64,000 nt of DNA. It comes from an uncultured Coriobacteriaceae bacterium. GTDB lineage: Bacteria > Actinomycetota > Coriobacteriia > Coriobacteriales > Eggerthellaceae. The notes below the pieces were generated by a model. That model was not told the origin of the DNA. It saw only the letters and a program-made list of their open reading frames with translations, and made no database searches. The stretch's first letter is position 1, and each line of letters starts with the position of its first letter. Positions 1-7,362 of this stretch are shown here, one piece after another. The stretch lies in the NCBI GenBank assembly GCA_937937585.1, contig CALDCB010000007.1:1-64000 (forward strand). Direction: 5' to 3'. The position numbers were made by a program, and so were the translations under genes.

Positions 1-1
1 T

Positions 2-82
2 ATGAATCAGAAAGATAAGGTGAACGTCATGAACAAAACAACCTACAGATATCACATCAACTGCCTGCAAAAGATGGACTAA
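2..82 (+). CDS. 3' end of an unknown gene or short peptide (partial)
   Basis: An open frame runs from the first bases of the window to a TAA at 80-82 and encodes 26 residues, with two in-frame ATGs at 2 and 29. It is followed seven bases later by a perfect terminator hairpin, which supports real transcription through it. Whether it is the tail of a longer gene that begins outside the window or a stand-alone peptide cannot be decided. No family was recognised. Confidence 0.3.
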   Translation: MNQKDKVNVMNKTTYRYHINCLQKMD

Positions 83-88
83 CCTCAT

Positions 89-118
89 AAGTGCCTGCGC
101 CGTAAGGCGCAGGCACTT
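89..118 (+). terminator. Strong stem-loop, probable terminator
   Basis: A perfect 13-bp stem (89-101 with 106-118) closes a GTAA tetraloop. It lies just downstream of the short open frame ending at 82. The T-tract after it is poor, so it may act as a processing or bidirectional structure. Confidence 0.6.
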
Positions 119-187
119 ACTCTTCCCGAACCTGCCCGCTTTCAGACCGCCCTGCCCGCATCTCGCGGGCGGCCTTCATCGCGTGCA

Positions 188-659
188 CGGCAGGGAACCG
201 GCTCGCGCCGCGGTTCCCTGCACCCTCCCAGGCGGCAAGTGGCGTGCCGCCCCTTGCGACCCCGCCTTCCCACGCAGCCAGCCCACCGCCCGACGCTCAG
301 AGCGCCGTGCGGCACGCGGGTGGACTGCCTGCGCTCGCGCTTACCACCGCGCAGCGCCTCGCTACGGGTTGTTGAGGCCCTCCGCATCGGCGGCCGCGGT
401 GGAAAGCGACCCCTTTCGGCACCGTCCCGGCACGTTCGAGCCACGTGCGCCAGGGACTTCCAACACCCCCGCCTCATTGCGCGTCAAGGTCCGCCCGGAA
501 CTTCCGGGAAACTTTCCGCTGCGCGGAAACTTGTCCCGAAACTTCCGTTCTTTCCCCCTTGACCCGCTTCGGCGAGGGGGTGCGGCGCGGGCAAGCCGTG
601 CGAAGGCGCGCAGGGCACGGCGCAAGTGCGGCGCGTGTGCCCGAGCGGCGTTCGCACGG
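188..659 (+). repeat. 472-bp leader repeat, copy 1
   Basis: This non-coding block is identical to 6418-6889 except for one base (G at 635, C at 6865). It begins with a 30-bp hairpin element (191-220, arms CAGGGAACCG and CGGTTCCCTG) and contains further stems, for example TTTCCGC-TGC-GCGGAAA near 513-529. It ends about 110-140 bp before the thermonuclease start. Overlapping open frames here are conserved equally in both copies and have no ribosome binding sites, so I treat it as non-coding. Confidence 0.85.
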
Positions 660-800
660 GTGAAGAACGAAGAGCAGGCGGAAGGTTTTCCGATTCGATT
701 GGGTTTATTGCAGTCGAGGAGAAAGCGTTTTAAGCTTCGTTTTCATCGAAACGTCTAGGGGAGTCAAGGAATGAAGAATCAAGCTAAAAAGGGAGTGGCC

Positions 801-1328
801 ATGCGACGTGCGAGCCTTTCGTTTCGCAAGATGGCGTCCATCATCGTTGCCGTCGCGGTGGTTTTCGCCGTTTCCGTTGCCCAGCGCCATGAAGGAGCCG
901 AACAGCGCAGCGCCGAAGATCGAGCAGCCGTCGAAGCGGTTGTCGAGAAAATCGTCGACGGCGACACCCTCGACGTGAAGCCTGCCGCAGGCGGTGAGAC
1001 CATGCGCATCAGGCTGATCGGCATCGACGCGCCCGAATCGGTCAATCCCGATGACTCCAAGAACACCGAGGACGGGCGCGAAGCAAGCGCTTGGTTGAAG
1101 GACAGCCTGCCGAAGGGAACTCGCGTTTGGCTCGTTAAGGACGTTTCCGACACCGACAAATACGGGCGCTACCTCCGTTACGTTTGGATCAGCGACCCGA
1201 GCGAGGCCGACGCTGATCCGGCGAAGGACATGCTCAACGCCCTTATAGTCGCCAACGGCCATGCCGTGGCGAAGGACTTCCCACCCGACACGGCGTATTC
1301 GCAGCTCTTTCATTCGCTGGAAAGCTAA
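801..1328 (+). CDS. Membrane-anchored or secreted thermonuclease-like (SNase) protein
   Basis: The 175-residue product has a basic N-terminus and one hydrophobic segment (about residues 11-29), then a staphylococcal-nuclease fold. The motif VDGDT (about 52-56), the block RLIGIDAPE (about 71-79) and DKYGR (about 119-123) supply the expected metal ligands and the arginine and glutamate residues of the SNase active site. The protein ends soon after YSQLFHSLE, so the usual C-terminal helix with the AExxA-type motif looks shortened. I prefer the ATG at 801, preceded by AAAGGGAG at good spacing; an ATG at 771 would add ten residues, but its AGGA abuts the start. In the family the enzyme degrades DNA and RNA with calcium, and here it would act outside the membrane. 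Confidence 0.8.
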   Translation: MRRASLSFRKMASIIVAVAVVFAVSVAQRHEGAEQRSAEDRAAVEAVVEKIVDGDTLDVKPAAGGETMRIRLIGIDAPESVNPDDSKNTEDGREASAWLKDSLPKGTRVWLVKDVSDTDKYGRYLRYVWISDPSEADADPAKDMLNALIVANGHAVAKDFPPDTAYSQLFHSLES

Positions 1329-1388
1329 GACAACTCCCGCTTCCCAGCGAATCTCCATGGTTTGTTCGGTACCCGATTTCGACCATTT

Positions 1389-1403
1389 GTTCGATAATCG
1401 AAC
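1389..1403. promoter_or_regulatory. 15-bp palindrome next to the start of the 1406 gene
   Basis: GTTCGATAATCGAAC is a perfect inverted repeat with one central base, three bases before the ATG at 1406. Another TGTTCG lies about 35 bp upstream. The half-site order is opposite to the Gram-positive SOS box (CGAAC-N4-GTTCG). It could be an operator or a structure that affects translation. Confidence 0.35.
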
Positions 1404-1405
1404 GC

Positions 1406-1720
1406 ATGGAAGACTGGATGAAAGACAGCAAGGGCAGGATGAGGCGCGTCCGCAAGCGGTACGTGGACGTCGTCGCCCGCATACGCGAGGACGGCTCTTT
1501 CGAGCCGCTGAGCGTCGCTTGGCGCGACGGCCGCTCCTTCAAAGTGACTGAGATCGTCGAGGCGGGGGAGTTCCGCCCCGGCTCCGGCGGCTATTTCACC
1601 GCCAGGTACCGCATCCGCATCGGAGACAGAAGGACGAGACTCTATTTGGAGCAGCGTCTGAACCGTCCCGAGACAGGCCTGCCGCCGACCGTCCGTTGGT
1701 GGGTTCACGAGTTCGAGTAG
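1406..1720 (+). CDS. Small basic protein, DUF6504-like (hypothetical)
   Basis: The 104-residue product starts with a basic stretch (KDSKGRMRRVRKRY) and then shows a small beta-rich pattern: VxxRIREDGSFEPLSVAWRDG, KVTEIVE and YRIRIGDRRTRLYLE. This layout resembles the actinobacterial DUF6504 domain often found near Y-family polymerase genes, but the match is by eye only. No catalytic residues can be named. It is followed by a good terminator and so seems to be a single-gene unit. No clear Shine-Dalgarno sequence precedes the ATG. Confidence 0.6.
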   Translation: MEDWMKDSKGRMRRVRKRYVDVVARIREDGSFEPLSVAWRDGRSFKVTEIVEAGEFRPGSGGYFTARYRIRIGDRRTRLYLEQRLNRPETGLPPTVRWWVHEFE

Positions 1721-1743
1721 CTGCAAGCGTTATAAGAACATGA

Positions 1744-1775
1744 AAGAGGCCGAGGGCATCCGCCCCCGGCCTCTT
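1744..1775 (+). terminator. Terminator after the 1406 gene
   Basis: AAGAGGCCGAGGG (1744-1756) pairs with CCCCCGGCCTCTT (1763-1775) almost perfectly. It lies between a plus-strand gene ending at 1720 and a minus-strand gene ending at 1851, so it can serve both. Confidence 0.75.
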
Positions 1776-1850
1776 CTCGTGTCGGATCCGTTCTTGAATC
1801 CGACGCCCGCTAGTCCCTCCACATGAACTCGGGGTGCTCAATCCCGTTGC

Positions 1851-2285
1851 CTACGGATGAAACGGAGGGCTTGCGCGGCGGTTCAGGTCATCCAAGCTCA
1901 CCTCGGCGCACGAGGTCTCGTCCCAGGGCAGCGCCTCGTAGGCTTCCGCCGCAGGGAACCATTTGTTCACCACCTTGCCTCCCGATTTGGTTTCCAAATG
2001 GTAGAACGCGGAGCACGTCTCGCAGAAGCCGAGCACCGACCCTTCCTCGAACAGCGAGGCTATGCGGGCCATGCCCCGCATGTCCATGGGCCCGACGTCC
2101 CCGCACGGCCACCTCTCGCCGTCCGCCTCCAGGCGGCCCGCCACGAGGCCTCCCTTGCGCTCGTTCTCGCGCAATTCGATGCTCCGGTTGCCGGTGATCC
2201 TTCTGATCTCGGTCTCGATTCCGTTTTTGTCCTCCTCGCGGTAGAGGAGCCACGACTCGAGTTCGTCCACATCCCAGCTTGCCAT
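1851..2285 (-). CDS. Hypothetical acidic protein with one CxxC
   Basis: A 144-residue acidic protein that I do not recognise. It has a FCETC motif at about residues 89-93 but no second Cys pair. I place the start at the ATG at 2285, preceded by GCGGGGA at good spacing. The frame is open further upstream, but a promoter with a consensus TATAAT and a long palindrome lies at 2322-2360, so most of that extension cannot be in the transcript. The gene is alone on the minus strand and converges with the 1406 gene; the palindrome suggests specific regulation. Confidence 0.65.
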   Translation of the reverse strand: MASWDVDELESWLLYREEDKNGIETEIRRITGNRSIELRENERKGGLVAGRLEADGERWPCGDVGPMDMRGMARIASLFEEGSVLGFCETCSAFYHLETKSGGKVVNKWFPAAEAYEALPWDETSCAEVSLDDLNRRASPPFHP

Positions 2286-2321
2286 TTCCGCATCCCCGCT
2301 TTGCTCGTCGATCTTTACTTC

Positions 2322-2360
2322 ATGAGGGTATGACGATAATCCCGTCATACCCTCATTATA
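2322..2360 (-). promoter_or_regulatory. Promoter with 14-bp inverted repeat (operator)
   Basis: On the minus strand a TATAAT -10 hexamer (2355-2360) overlaps the end of a perfect inverted repeat, ATGAGGGTATGACG at 2322-2335 and its complement at 2343-2356, with a 7-base spacer. The expected +1 lies inside the repeat. This is the classic place for a repressor, and it sits 37 bp upstream of the 2285 start. The -35 region is weak. Confidence 0.6.
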
Positions 2361-2832
2361 CTCTAACGAGGATAATAACAGCAGGTCAGAGCCATGGTCG
2401 CTTCTTATATCCATGACCAGGCATGTGAAATCGCTGGCGGATCTTGTTAAGTGGCTGGTTGGAACTCGCCAAGCTCCCGGCCGTTGTAGCGTGTCGGGCG
2501 CGCGAAGTCGCTGTGCTGAATTTGGTGCGGATTTGGCGGCAAGTTGGTGAAAGCTGCTGTGGTCAGCCGTCTGTAGCACATGATGGTGATAAAGCGATGG
2601 GCTTATGTGGGCTTAACGCCACGCCCCTCGTCCCGCGCGTCGCTCGGCAACCGCCCCGCCCGTCCTCACGGGCGGCTGCCTCGTTGGCCGCGTCTGCGGA
2701 ACCATGGGCGGCGCCCATGGTTCCGCGCCTCCTTTCCCGCTCAAGAGGCTCGAAAGCCCCTTGGGAATCCCCGTCATTGGAAAAGCCCGTCGCCCCAGTC
2801 CCTAGGCCAGGGGCGGCGGGTATGTCCGCGCC
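2361..2832. other. Non-coding stretch with a very strong hairpin
   Basis: I see no supportable gene here. The main structure is a perfect stem, GCGGAACCATGGGC (2696-2709) with its complement (2713-2726) and a GGC loop. A smaller GCCCGT-ACGGGC hairpin lies near 2670. The sequence separates two minus-strand genes and includes the putative promoter of the left one. Confidence 0.5.
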
Positions 2833-3240
2833 TCAGGCGCCTTCGCACGGGGCGTCGAGCGCCCCGTCCTTTTGCAGTGCGACCAGAACCGCCCGTGCAA
2901 CGGCGTCCAGCCCGCACGCGTTCGCGATCCTCGCCGCCTCGGCCGCGTCGAGCGTCACGTCATGCTCCCGTGGCGGCTCTTCGCCGCACGTCGGCGCCGA
3001 CCCGCCCCATTCGCCCGAGTCAACGTCGAGCCAGAGCGAGCAGCTGCCGCTCGGCCTCATAGGGCGGGGGACGGCGTCGGTCGCAAGCGACAGCACGTGC
3101 CTCCCGCCGTCCTCGAGGTAGCAGACGTTCAGGCACTCTTCCGTAGCGGGGTTGTCACAGCAGACGATCCACTTCAGCTCGGGCACATCCATGTTCCGCA
3201 CTGCCGTGACCTCGAGGACGGTTGGTTCCTTCTCCTTCAT
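2833..3240 (-). CDS. Hypothetical acidic protein
   Basis: A 135-residue protein, unrecognised. It has Cys residues in VCCDNPATEEC and a C-terminal helical part (LDAAEAARIANACGLDAVARAVLVALQKDG) that looks like a small helical domain. The start at 3240 is supported by AAGGAGAAGGCA directly before the ATG. It is transcribed divergently from ssb across a 666-bp structured gap. The overlapping plus-strand frame is judged a shadow because it lacks a ribosome binding site and a sensible start. Confidence 0.6.
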   Translation of the reverse strand: MKEKEPTVLEVTAVRNMDVPELKWIVCCDNPATEECLNVCYLEDGGRHVLSLATDAVPRPMRPSGSCSLWLDVDSGEWGGSAPTCGEEPPREHDVTLDAAEAARIANACGLDAVARAVLVALQKDGALDAPCEGA

Positions 3241-3906
3241 TGCCTTCTCCTTCCGTTCGGTTTGCAGCCGCTTCTCGCGGCCTCGCTCCCGACTCTAGGG
3301 GATGGCTGCACGCCCGATTCTCGGGAGCGCCCGTTTCGGGCTCTCTCGGGTTTTCTGGGTGCAGGCTTTTCTCGTGGCGCGGCGTTTTGACGGGGCCGAC
3401 CCGCGCTTTTCAGCCGTCGCTTGCGCCCAGTCCCGCACCCTGCGCGGTTCCCTGCCGTTCCCTTGCGATGCTCGCTGTGCCTGCCGGTTCGAGCCGGTGC
3501 AGGCGGGTTCCGGGCGGGCTTTCCGTTCGCCTGCCGTTGCGGCATCGTTCATCCGCCACGCTTTCCAACGCCTTCTTGCGCGTCGGTTTGCCGCACGGCG
3601 CAAGGCGCTGTCGGTTTCCGGCGGCGTAGATGTTGATCTCTTCGGTAATGTATACTTTCCTCGTAGGGTTTCAGCGCACGCCAGGCTTCCTCTGCGCATC
3701 CTCCCTCGCGTTCTGCGTCGCTTCACGCGGCCTCGGTCGACCGCACGAAACCCGCGCAAAGGCGCATCGCGCCTTTGACGCAGGTTGAGCCCGAAGGCTC
3801 TGGTCGTGCAGCCGATTCGGCCGCGCTCCGCTCCTTGTCCGCGCGGACGTCAACGCGGCGTCAGCCGACGGGCTGAAACCAAAACGACGAGGAAAGGAAC
3901 ACCATT
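3241..3906 (+). other. Long hairpin-rich leader of ssb
   Basis: This 666-bp stretch has no convincing gene. It holds several stems, including CCTGCCGG-TTCGAG-CCGGTGCAGG near 3479-3507 and GCGCAAAGGCGC-ATC-GCGCCTTTGACGC near 3754-3781, and a TATACT hexamer at 3651-3656 that could be a -10 box. A long structured leader before a small plus-strand gene is a pattern seen for at least five genes in this region. Confidence 0.5.
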
Positions 3907-4308
3907 ATGTCCATCAACACCTGCACCATCTCCGGAAACCTCACCCGCGACCCCGAGCTTCGCGCAACCGCAAACGGCACCGAAATTCTCGGCTTCAGCG
4001 TGGCGGTGAACGATCGCCGCCGCAACCCTCAGACCGGCGAATGGGAAGACCACCCGAACTACATCGACTGCACCATGTTCGGCTCCCGCGCATCGGCGCT
4101 TGCGAACATCCTGCACAAGGGATCCGGCGTGACCGTTCAGGGCAAGCTCCGTTGGAGCCAATGGGAGCGCGACGGCCAGAAGCGCAGCAAGATCGAGGTC
4201 GTCGTCGACGAGATCGCGCTTCACGACAAGAAGGGCGCCGCGCCCGCCGACCAAGCGGCAGCGCCCGAACCCGAGGCCGAGTACCTTCCGTACGACATCC
4301 CGTTCTAG
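3907..4308 (+). CDS. ssb: Single-stranded DNA-binding protein
   Basis: A 133-residue SSB. It has the N-terminal OB fold (INTCTISGNLTRDPELR, FSVAVND, NYIDCTMFG, ILHKGSGVTVQGKLRWSQW) and a short acidic tail ending YDIPF, the tip used to recruit partner proteins. Spacing and length fit bacterial SSBs, with a shortened linker. The start is supported by AGGAAAGGAACACC just upstream. An element-borne ssb next to a relaxase usually protects incoming single-stranded DNA and limits SOS induction during conjugation; here that role is inferred from context. Confidence 0.95.
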   Translation: MSINTCTISGNLTRDPELRATANGTEILGFSVAVNDRRRNPQTGEWEDHPNYIDCTMFGSRASALANILHKGSGVTVQGKLRWSQWERDGQKRSKIEVVVDEIALHDKKGAAPADQAAAPEPEAEYLPYDIPF

Positions 4309-4319
4309 CCAACGCGCCC

Positions 4320-4349
4320 AAAGCCCCGCTTCGGCGGGGCTTTTCTTTT
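4320..4349 (+). terminator. Terminator after ssb
   Basis: AAAGCCCCGC (4320-4329) pairs with GCGGGGCTTT (4334-4343), followed by TTCTTTT: a textbook rho-independent terminator 12 bases after the ssb stop. Confidence 0.9.
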
Positions 4350-4882
4350 GCTCGCGCCCGGCAGGGAACCGGCTCGCGCCGCGGTTCCCTGCCGCGCATG
4401 AGCGCCCGCGAACGCGCTGCGACCATACAGCCGCTCGATGGTCAGCGTGCGGCGGGCTACGCCGGCGCTGCCAGACCGAGGAGCCGCGTGTTGATAGCGA
4501 AACGCCTGTCTCGGTCTGCCGGCTGCGTTTCGCCTTCGCACTGGCTTCTGCCGCCTTCGCGCCGAAACCGCACCAAATCCTTCCTATTGACCTGCTGCCT
4601 CTCGATTGCTACGGGCGCCGCAGGTCACTACTCATGCGCCGCGCTTCTTCGCTTGCGCCTGCCCCCATTCAACCCTTCCGGTTGCACGCCCTCGTGGCTT
4701 GCTTGGGCGTTGCGAATCTCGCTCGCCCACTGTGCAGGCGCAAGGGCCGCGTAAAACCTTCCGCTTCGCGGAAGCTCTAGCCCTCCGGGTTTTCGCTTTC
4801 CCCCTTGCGCCGTGCTCGCGTGCGCGCGTCCGGCAACGCCGTCAAGCCGCCCGACGGGGCGGGACCGAGAAAGGAGCAACGA
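4350..4882 (+). other. Structured leader with shared 30-bp hairpin element
   Basis: This gene-free stretch of about 530 bp starts with the 30-bp hairpin element (4362-4391) also found at 191, 5325 and 6421. It contains more stems: CAGACCGAG with CTCGGTCTG (about 4471-4522), GACCTGC with GCAGGTC (about 4589-4627) and CTTCCGC-TTC-GCGGAAG near 4757-4773. No open frame with a ribosome binding site was found inside. It directly precedes the gene at 4883. Confidence 0.5.
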
Positions 4883-5227
4883 ATGGAAGCAATCGAACTC
4901 AAGCTGGCGCGCATGGCTCAGACCGAGACCTACGGCGACCTCACGAGCACCTTCACAGGCGACTTCAACATCGCCGAGGATTTGGGCGGCGTTCCCGCAA
5001 TCGAAGACACCTTCAAAAGGGCGTTCGCGATTGGGAAGCACGACGTCCGCTACCTTGCCAACCTTGCCATGGTCACCAACCACAAGAGCTGGCAGCACGC
5101 CGCGGGCAACCCCGAGCTTTCGCGCCTCTACGCCGAGTGCTACTACGCCGTGCGCGATTTCGTCTATGACGACGATTCTCCGCTTAGCGAAGCCGACATC
5201 CGCTACTTCTTCGAAGTGACGGACTAG
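4883..5227 (+). CDS. Small acidic hypothetical protein of the leading region
   Basis: A 114-residue acidic protein of unknown family, with clusters such as VYDDDSPLSEADIRYFFEVTD at the C-terminus. There is no signal peptide or membrane segment. The ATG at 4883 is preceded by AAAGGAG at good spacing; a longer in-frame extension from 4805 would overlap leader structure and lacks such a site. The gene has its own leader and terminator, so it is a single-gene transcription unit between ssb and other small genes. The position suggests an early-expressed establishment or anti-defence function, which is inference only. Confidence 0.75.
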   Translation: MEAIELKLARMAQTETYGDLTSTFTGDFNIAEDLGGVPAIEDTFKRAFAIGKHDVRYLANLAMVTNHKSWQHAAGNPELSRLYAECYYAVRDFVYDDDSPLSEADIRYFFEVTD

Positions 5228-5232
5228 CCCGC

Positions 5233-5262
5233 AAGCCCTCGGCGGGTTACCGCCGAGGGCTT
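5233..5262 (+). terminator. Terminator after the 4883 gene
   Basis: A perfect 13-bp stem (5233-5245 with 5250-5262) with a GTTA loop, followed by TTCCTT. It lies six bases after the stop codon. Confidence 0.85.
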
Positions 5263-5324
5263 TCCTTCCACCGAATCGCTCATTCTCGGCGCAGCCTAAA
5301 GCCCGTCCCTCGATCTGCGCGCCG

Positions 5325-5600
5325 CAGGGAACCGGCTCGCGCCGCGGTTCCCTGCACCCTCCACGGCGGCAAGGGGCATTCCGCCCCTTGCGACCCCACA
5401 TTTCACAGCTGCCTGCGGCTTTTCCAGCACGTGCAAGACCCTCCTCCTCGCAACTTCGATGCACCCTCAGCAGCTCAGCGCGTCAAGGTCCGCCCGGAAC
5501 TTCCGGGAAACTTCCCGCTGCGCGGAAACTTATCCCGCAAGTTCCGTTCTTTTCTCCTTGACCCGCGCTGCCGAGGGGGTGCGCGCATGGCAGGCCAAGC
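5325..5600 (+). repeat. Diverged partial copy of the 472-bp leader repeat
   Basis: The 30-bp hairpin element (5325-5354) and the following GC-rich block match the start of the repeat at 188. A central part is replaced, and homology resumes at the CGTCAAGGTCCGCCCGG block near 5487 through the GAGGGGGTGCG block near 5570-5580. It forms the leader of the gene at 5687. Confidence 0.75.
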
Positions 5601-5686
5601 GACGGCGCACGGGGGCGGGCGCAAGAACGGCGCCCATCCCCCAAGCGAGTCGCTTGGGCGAAGCGAGAAAGAAAGGAAGATACGTC

Positions 5687-5932
5687 ATGAAAGAGCAGCA
5701 TGAATATCCCGCCAGCGTGCGGTCTAAGAAATGGACACACGTGGAGCGATTCTCAGAACGCGCCATGACGGAGGAAGAGTACGACCGCATGGTCGAGCAT
5801 CTTGAGAGTGCCTGCTCGACATGTGTGTACGGATTCCCCGAGGCGATCGGACACTCGTGCGGGGTTACCAAGAAGATCGCGTCTGACGGGATCGTCAAGT
5901 GCGGGGCGTACAGGAAACGATGCGGCGAATGA
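5687..5932 (+). CDS. Small Cys-rich hypothetical protein
   Basis: An 81-residue protein with the cysteine pattern CSTC, then HSC and C near the C-terminus, possibly a metal-binding site. It is unrecognised. The ATG at 5687 follows a weak AAAGAAAGGAAG purine run about 10 bases upstream. It lies 41 bp before the next gene, and no terminator separates them, so the two probably form an operon behind the shared leader. Confidence 0.65.
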   Translation: MKEQHEYPASVRSKKWTHVERFSERAMTEEEYDRMVEHLESACSTCVYGFPEAIGHSCGVTKKIASDGIVKCGAYRKRCGE

Positions 5933-5973
5933 GGAAGCAACCTCGAAACCGTGAACTGAAAGGAAGATGAACC

Positions 5974-6330
5974 ATGAACGAGACGTATCTGAAAACCTGC
6001 GCAGACGTAGAGACTTACAGCATCGAGATGGTGGGCGGCGTGAAGCACGCCCATTACAACGGGTACGTGTACGGATGCGAGGACGGCAAGGGATGGAGAG
6101 CGCAGGAGATGACCTGGTGCTACGCGCCCGTCACTGCCGACGAAGGGGACGGAAGGAGCCTTTTCGAGCGGCTTTGCGAGGAAGCCGAGACGAAGAACCA
6201 ATACGTCTGCGACCTCGATGAAGCCGAGGCGTTCGCTTACCGTGACGGATTCACGCACCTCCCCATGGCGAACGTCAACGCCGACACTCCCTGCGGATCG
6301 TACTGGTGCACGCCCGCCGAAGCCGAGTAG
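5974..6330 (+). CDS. Small acidic hypothetical protein
   Basis: A 118-residue, clearly acidic protein with many aromatic residues and several Cys (YGCEDG, TWCYAP, PCGSYWC). It has no signal peptide or membrane helix. AAAGGAAG precedes the ATG at 5974. It is the second gene of the 5687-6330 operon and is followed by a large terminator. The acidic, aromatic-rich make-up is compatible with a DNA mimic or anti-defence protein, but there is no family match by eye. Confidence 0.7.
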   Translation: MNETYLKTCADVETYSIEMVGGVKHAHYNGYVYGCEDGKGWRAQEMTWCYAPVTADEGDGRSLFERLCEEAETKNQYVCDLDEAEAFAYRDGFTHLPMANVNADTPCGSYWCTPAEAE

Positions 6331-6340
6331 CCGACCCGCC

Positions 6341-6395
6341 AGCCTCCTCCATATGCCCTTGATCGTTGCGAGTCATTGGGCATTCGGAGGAGGCT
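6341..6395 (+). terminator. Terminator after the 5974 gene
   Basis: AGCCTCCTCC (6341-6350) pairs with GGAGGAGGCT (6386-6395), and the enclosed sequence has a second stem (ATATGCCC and GGGCAT). TCTTC follows. Confidence 0.75.
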
Positions 6396-6417
6396 TCTTC
6401 ATATCACCGCGCCGACG

Positions 6418-6889
6418 CGGCAGGGAACCGGCTCGCGCCGCGGTTCCCTGCACCCTCCCAGGCGGCAAGTGGCGTGCCGCCCCTTGCGACCCCGCCTTCC
6501 CACGCAGCCAGCCCACCGCCCGACGCTCAGAGCGCCGTGCGGCACGCGGGTGGACTGCCTGCGCTCGCGCTTACCACCGCGCAGCGCCTCGCTACGGGTT
6601 GTTGAGGCCCTCCGCATCGGCGGCCGCGGTGGAAAGCGACCCCTTTCGGCACCGTCCCGGCACGTTCGAGCCACGTGCGCCAGGGACTTCCAACACCCCC
6701 GCCTCATTGCGCGTCAAGGTCCGCCCGGAACTTCCGGGAAACTTTCCGCTGCGCGGAAACTTGTCCCGAAACTTCCGTTCTTTCCCCCTTGACCCGCTTC
6801 GGCGAGGGGGTGCGGCGCGGGCAAGCCGTGCGAAGGCGCGCAGGGCACGGCGCAAGTGCGGCGCCTGTGCCCGAGCGGCGTTCGCACGG
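6418..6889 (+). repeat. 472-bp leader repeat, copy 2
   Basis: Identical to 188-659 but for one base. It ends 27 bp before the ATG of the next gene, whereas copy 1 ends about 140 bp before the likely thermonuclease start. The sharp ends of identity on both sides point to recent duplication or gene conversion of a mobile leader cassette. Confidence 0.85.
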
Positions 6890-6915
6890 TAGAAGGACAA
6901 GAGAAAGGTACTGAA

Positions 6916-7266
6916 ATGAAGGAATACGAAGTCTATTCGGATGCAGGCGGAATCTTGGTCGGCACAAGGGAATGCAGGGTTCATATCCCAAATGCGTACG
7001 GCGACGGGATAACGAAGGTTCGCGTCTTCGACTCGGAAGAGGAGTACGAACCCTATAAGGGCACGAAGAGCAACTTGGAGTTCGTCACGACGGTATGCGG
7101 CAACCGCATCGAGATACCGGATTACGACTGCCCATCGAAAGAGCCTTGGTTCGACGGGTCGGTGCATGACTGGACTCCGATCGTGACCCTAGACGGTTGC
7201 TATGCGGTCTACGCACACGATGGCGAGATCGACTTTAAGCGCTTGGGGGACGCGCGCGAGCTTTAA
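6916..7266 (+). CDS. Small acidic hypothetical protein
   Basis: A 116-residue protein of unknown family, acidic, predicted beta-rich and soluble. The ATG at 6916 follows GAGAAAGG. The gene is driven from behind the second copy of the 472-bp leader. A perfect 14-bp hairpin lies 29 bases after the stop. It belongs to the set of short plus-strand genes between ssb and the relaxase, each with its own structured leader. Confidence 0.7.
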   Translation: MKEYEVYSDAGGILVGTRECRVHIPNAYGDGITKVRVFDSEEEYEPYKGTKSNLEFVTTVCGNRIEIPDYDCPSKEPWFDGSVHDWTPIVTLDGCYAVYAHDGEIDFKRLGDAREL

Positions 7267-7294
7267 CCGGCTTTCCCATCAGTGGGCCCAATGG

Positions 7295-7326
7295 CACGTT
7301 CGATGAGCCTTTGCTCATCGAACGTG
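7295..7326 (+). terminator. Perfect hairpin between the 6916 and 7363 genes
   Basis: CACGTTCGATGAGC (7295-7308) pairs fully with 7313-7326 around a CTTT loop. There is no T-tract, so it may be a processing site or leader element for the next gene rather than a terminator. Confidence 0.55.
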
Positions 7327-7362
7327 TAAGGTGCGAAACACGAAAGAACGAAAGGAACAACG

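Noticed and set aside
183..758. Coding frames within the 472-bp repeats
   Set aside because: Several overlapping frames on both strands are equally open, none with a ribosome site; a near-identical copy cannot show which, if any, is selected.
1389..1403. LexA/SOS box
   Set aside because: The half-sites are in the opposite order to the CGAAC-N4-GTTCG consensus.
2444..3121. Plus-strand 225-codon frame
   Set aside because: No ribosome site; opposite a minus-strand gene with a good start at 3240.
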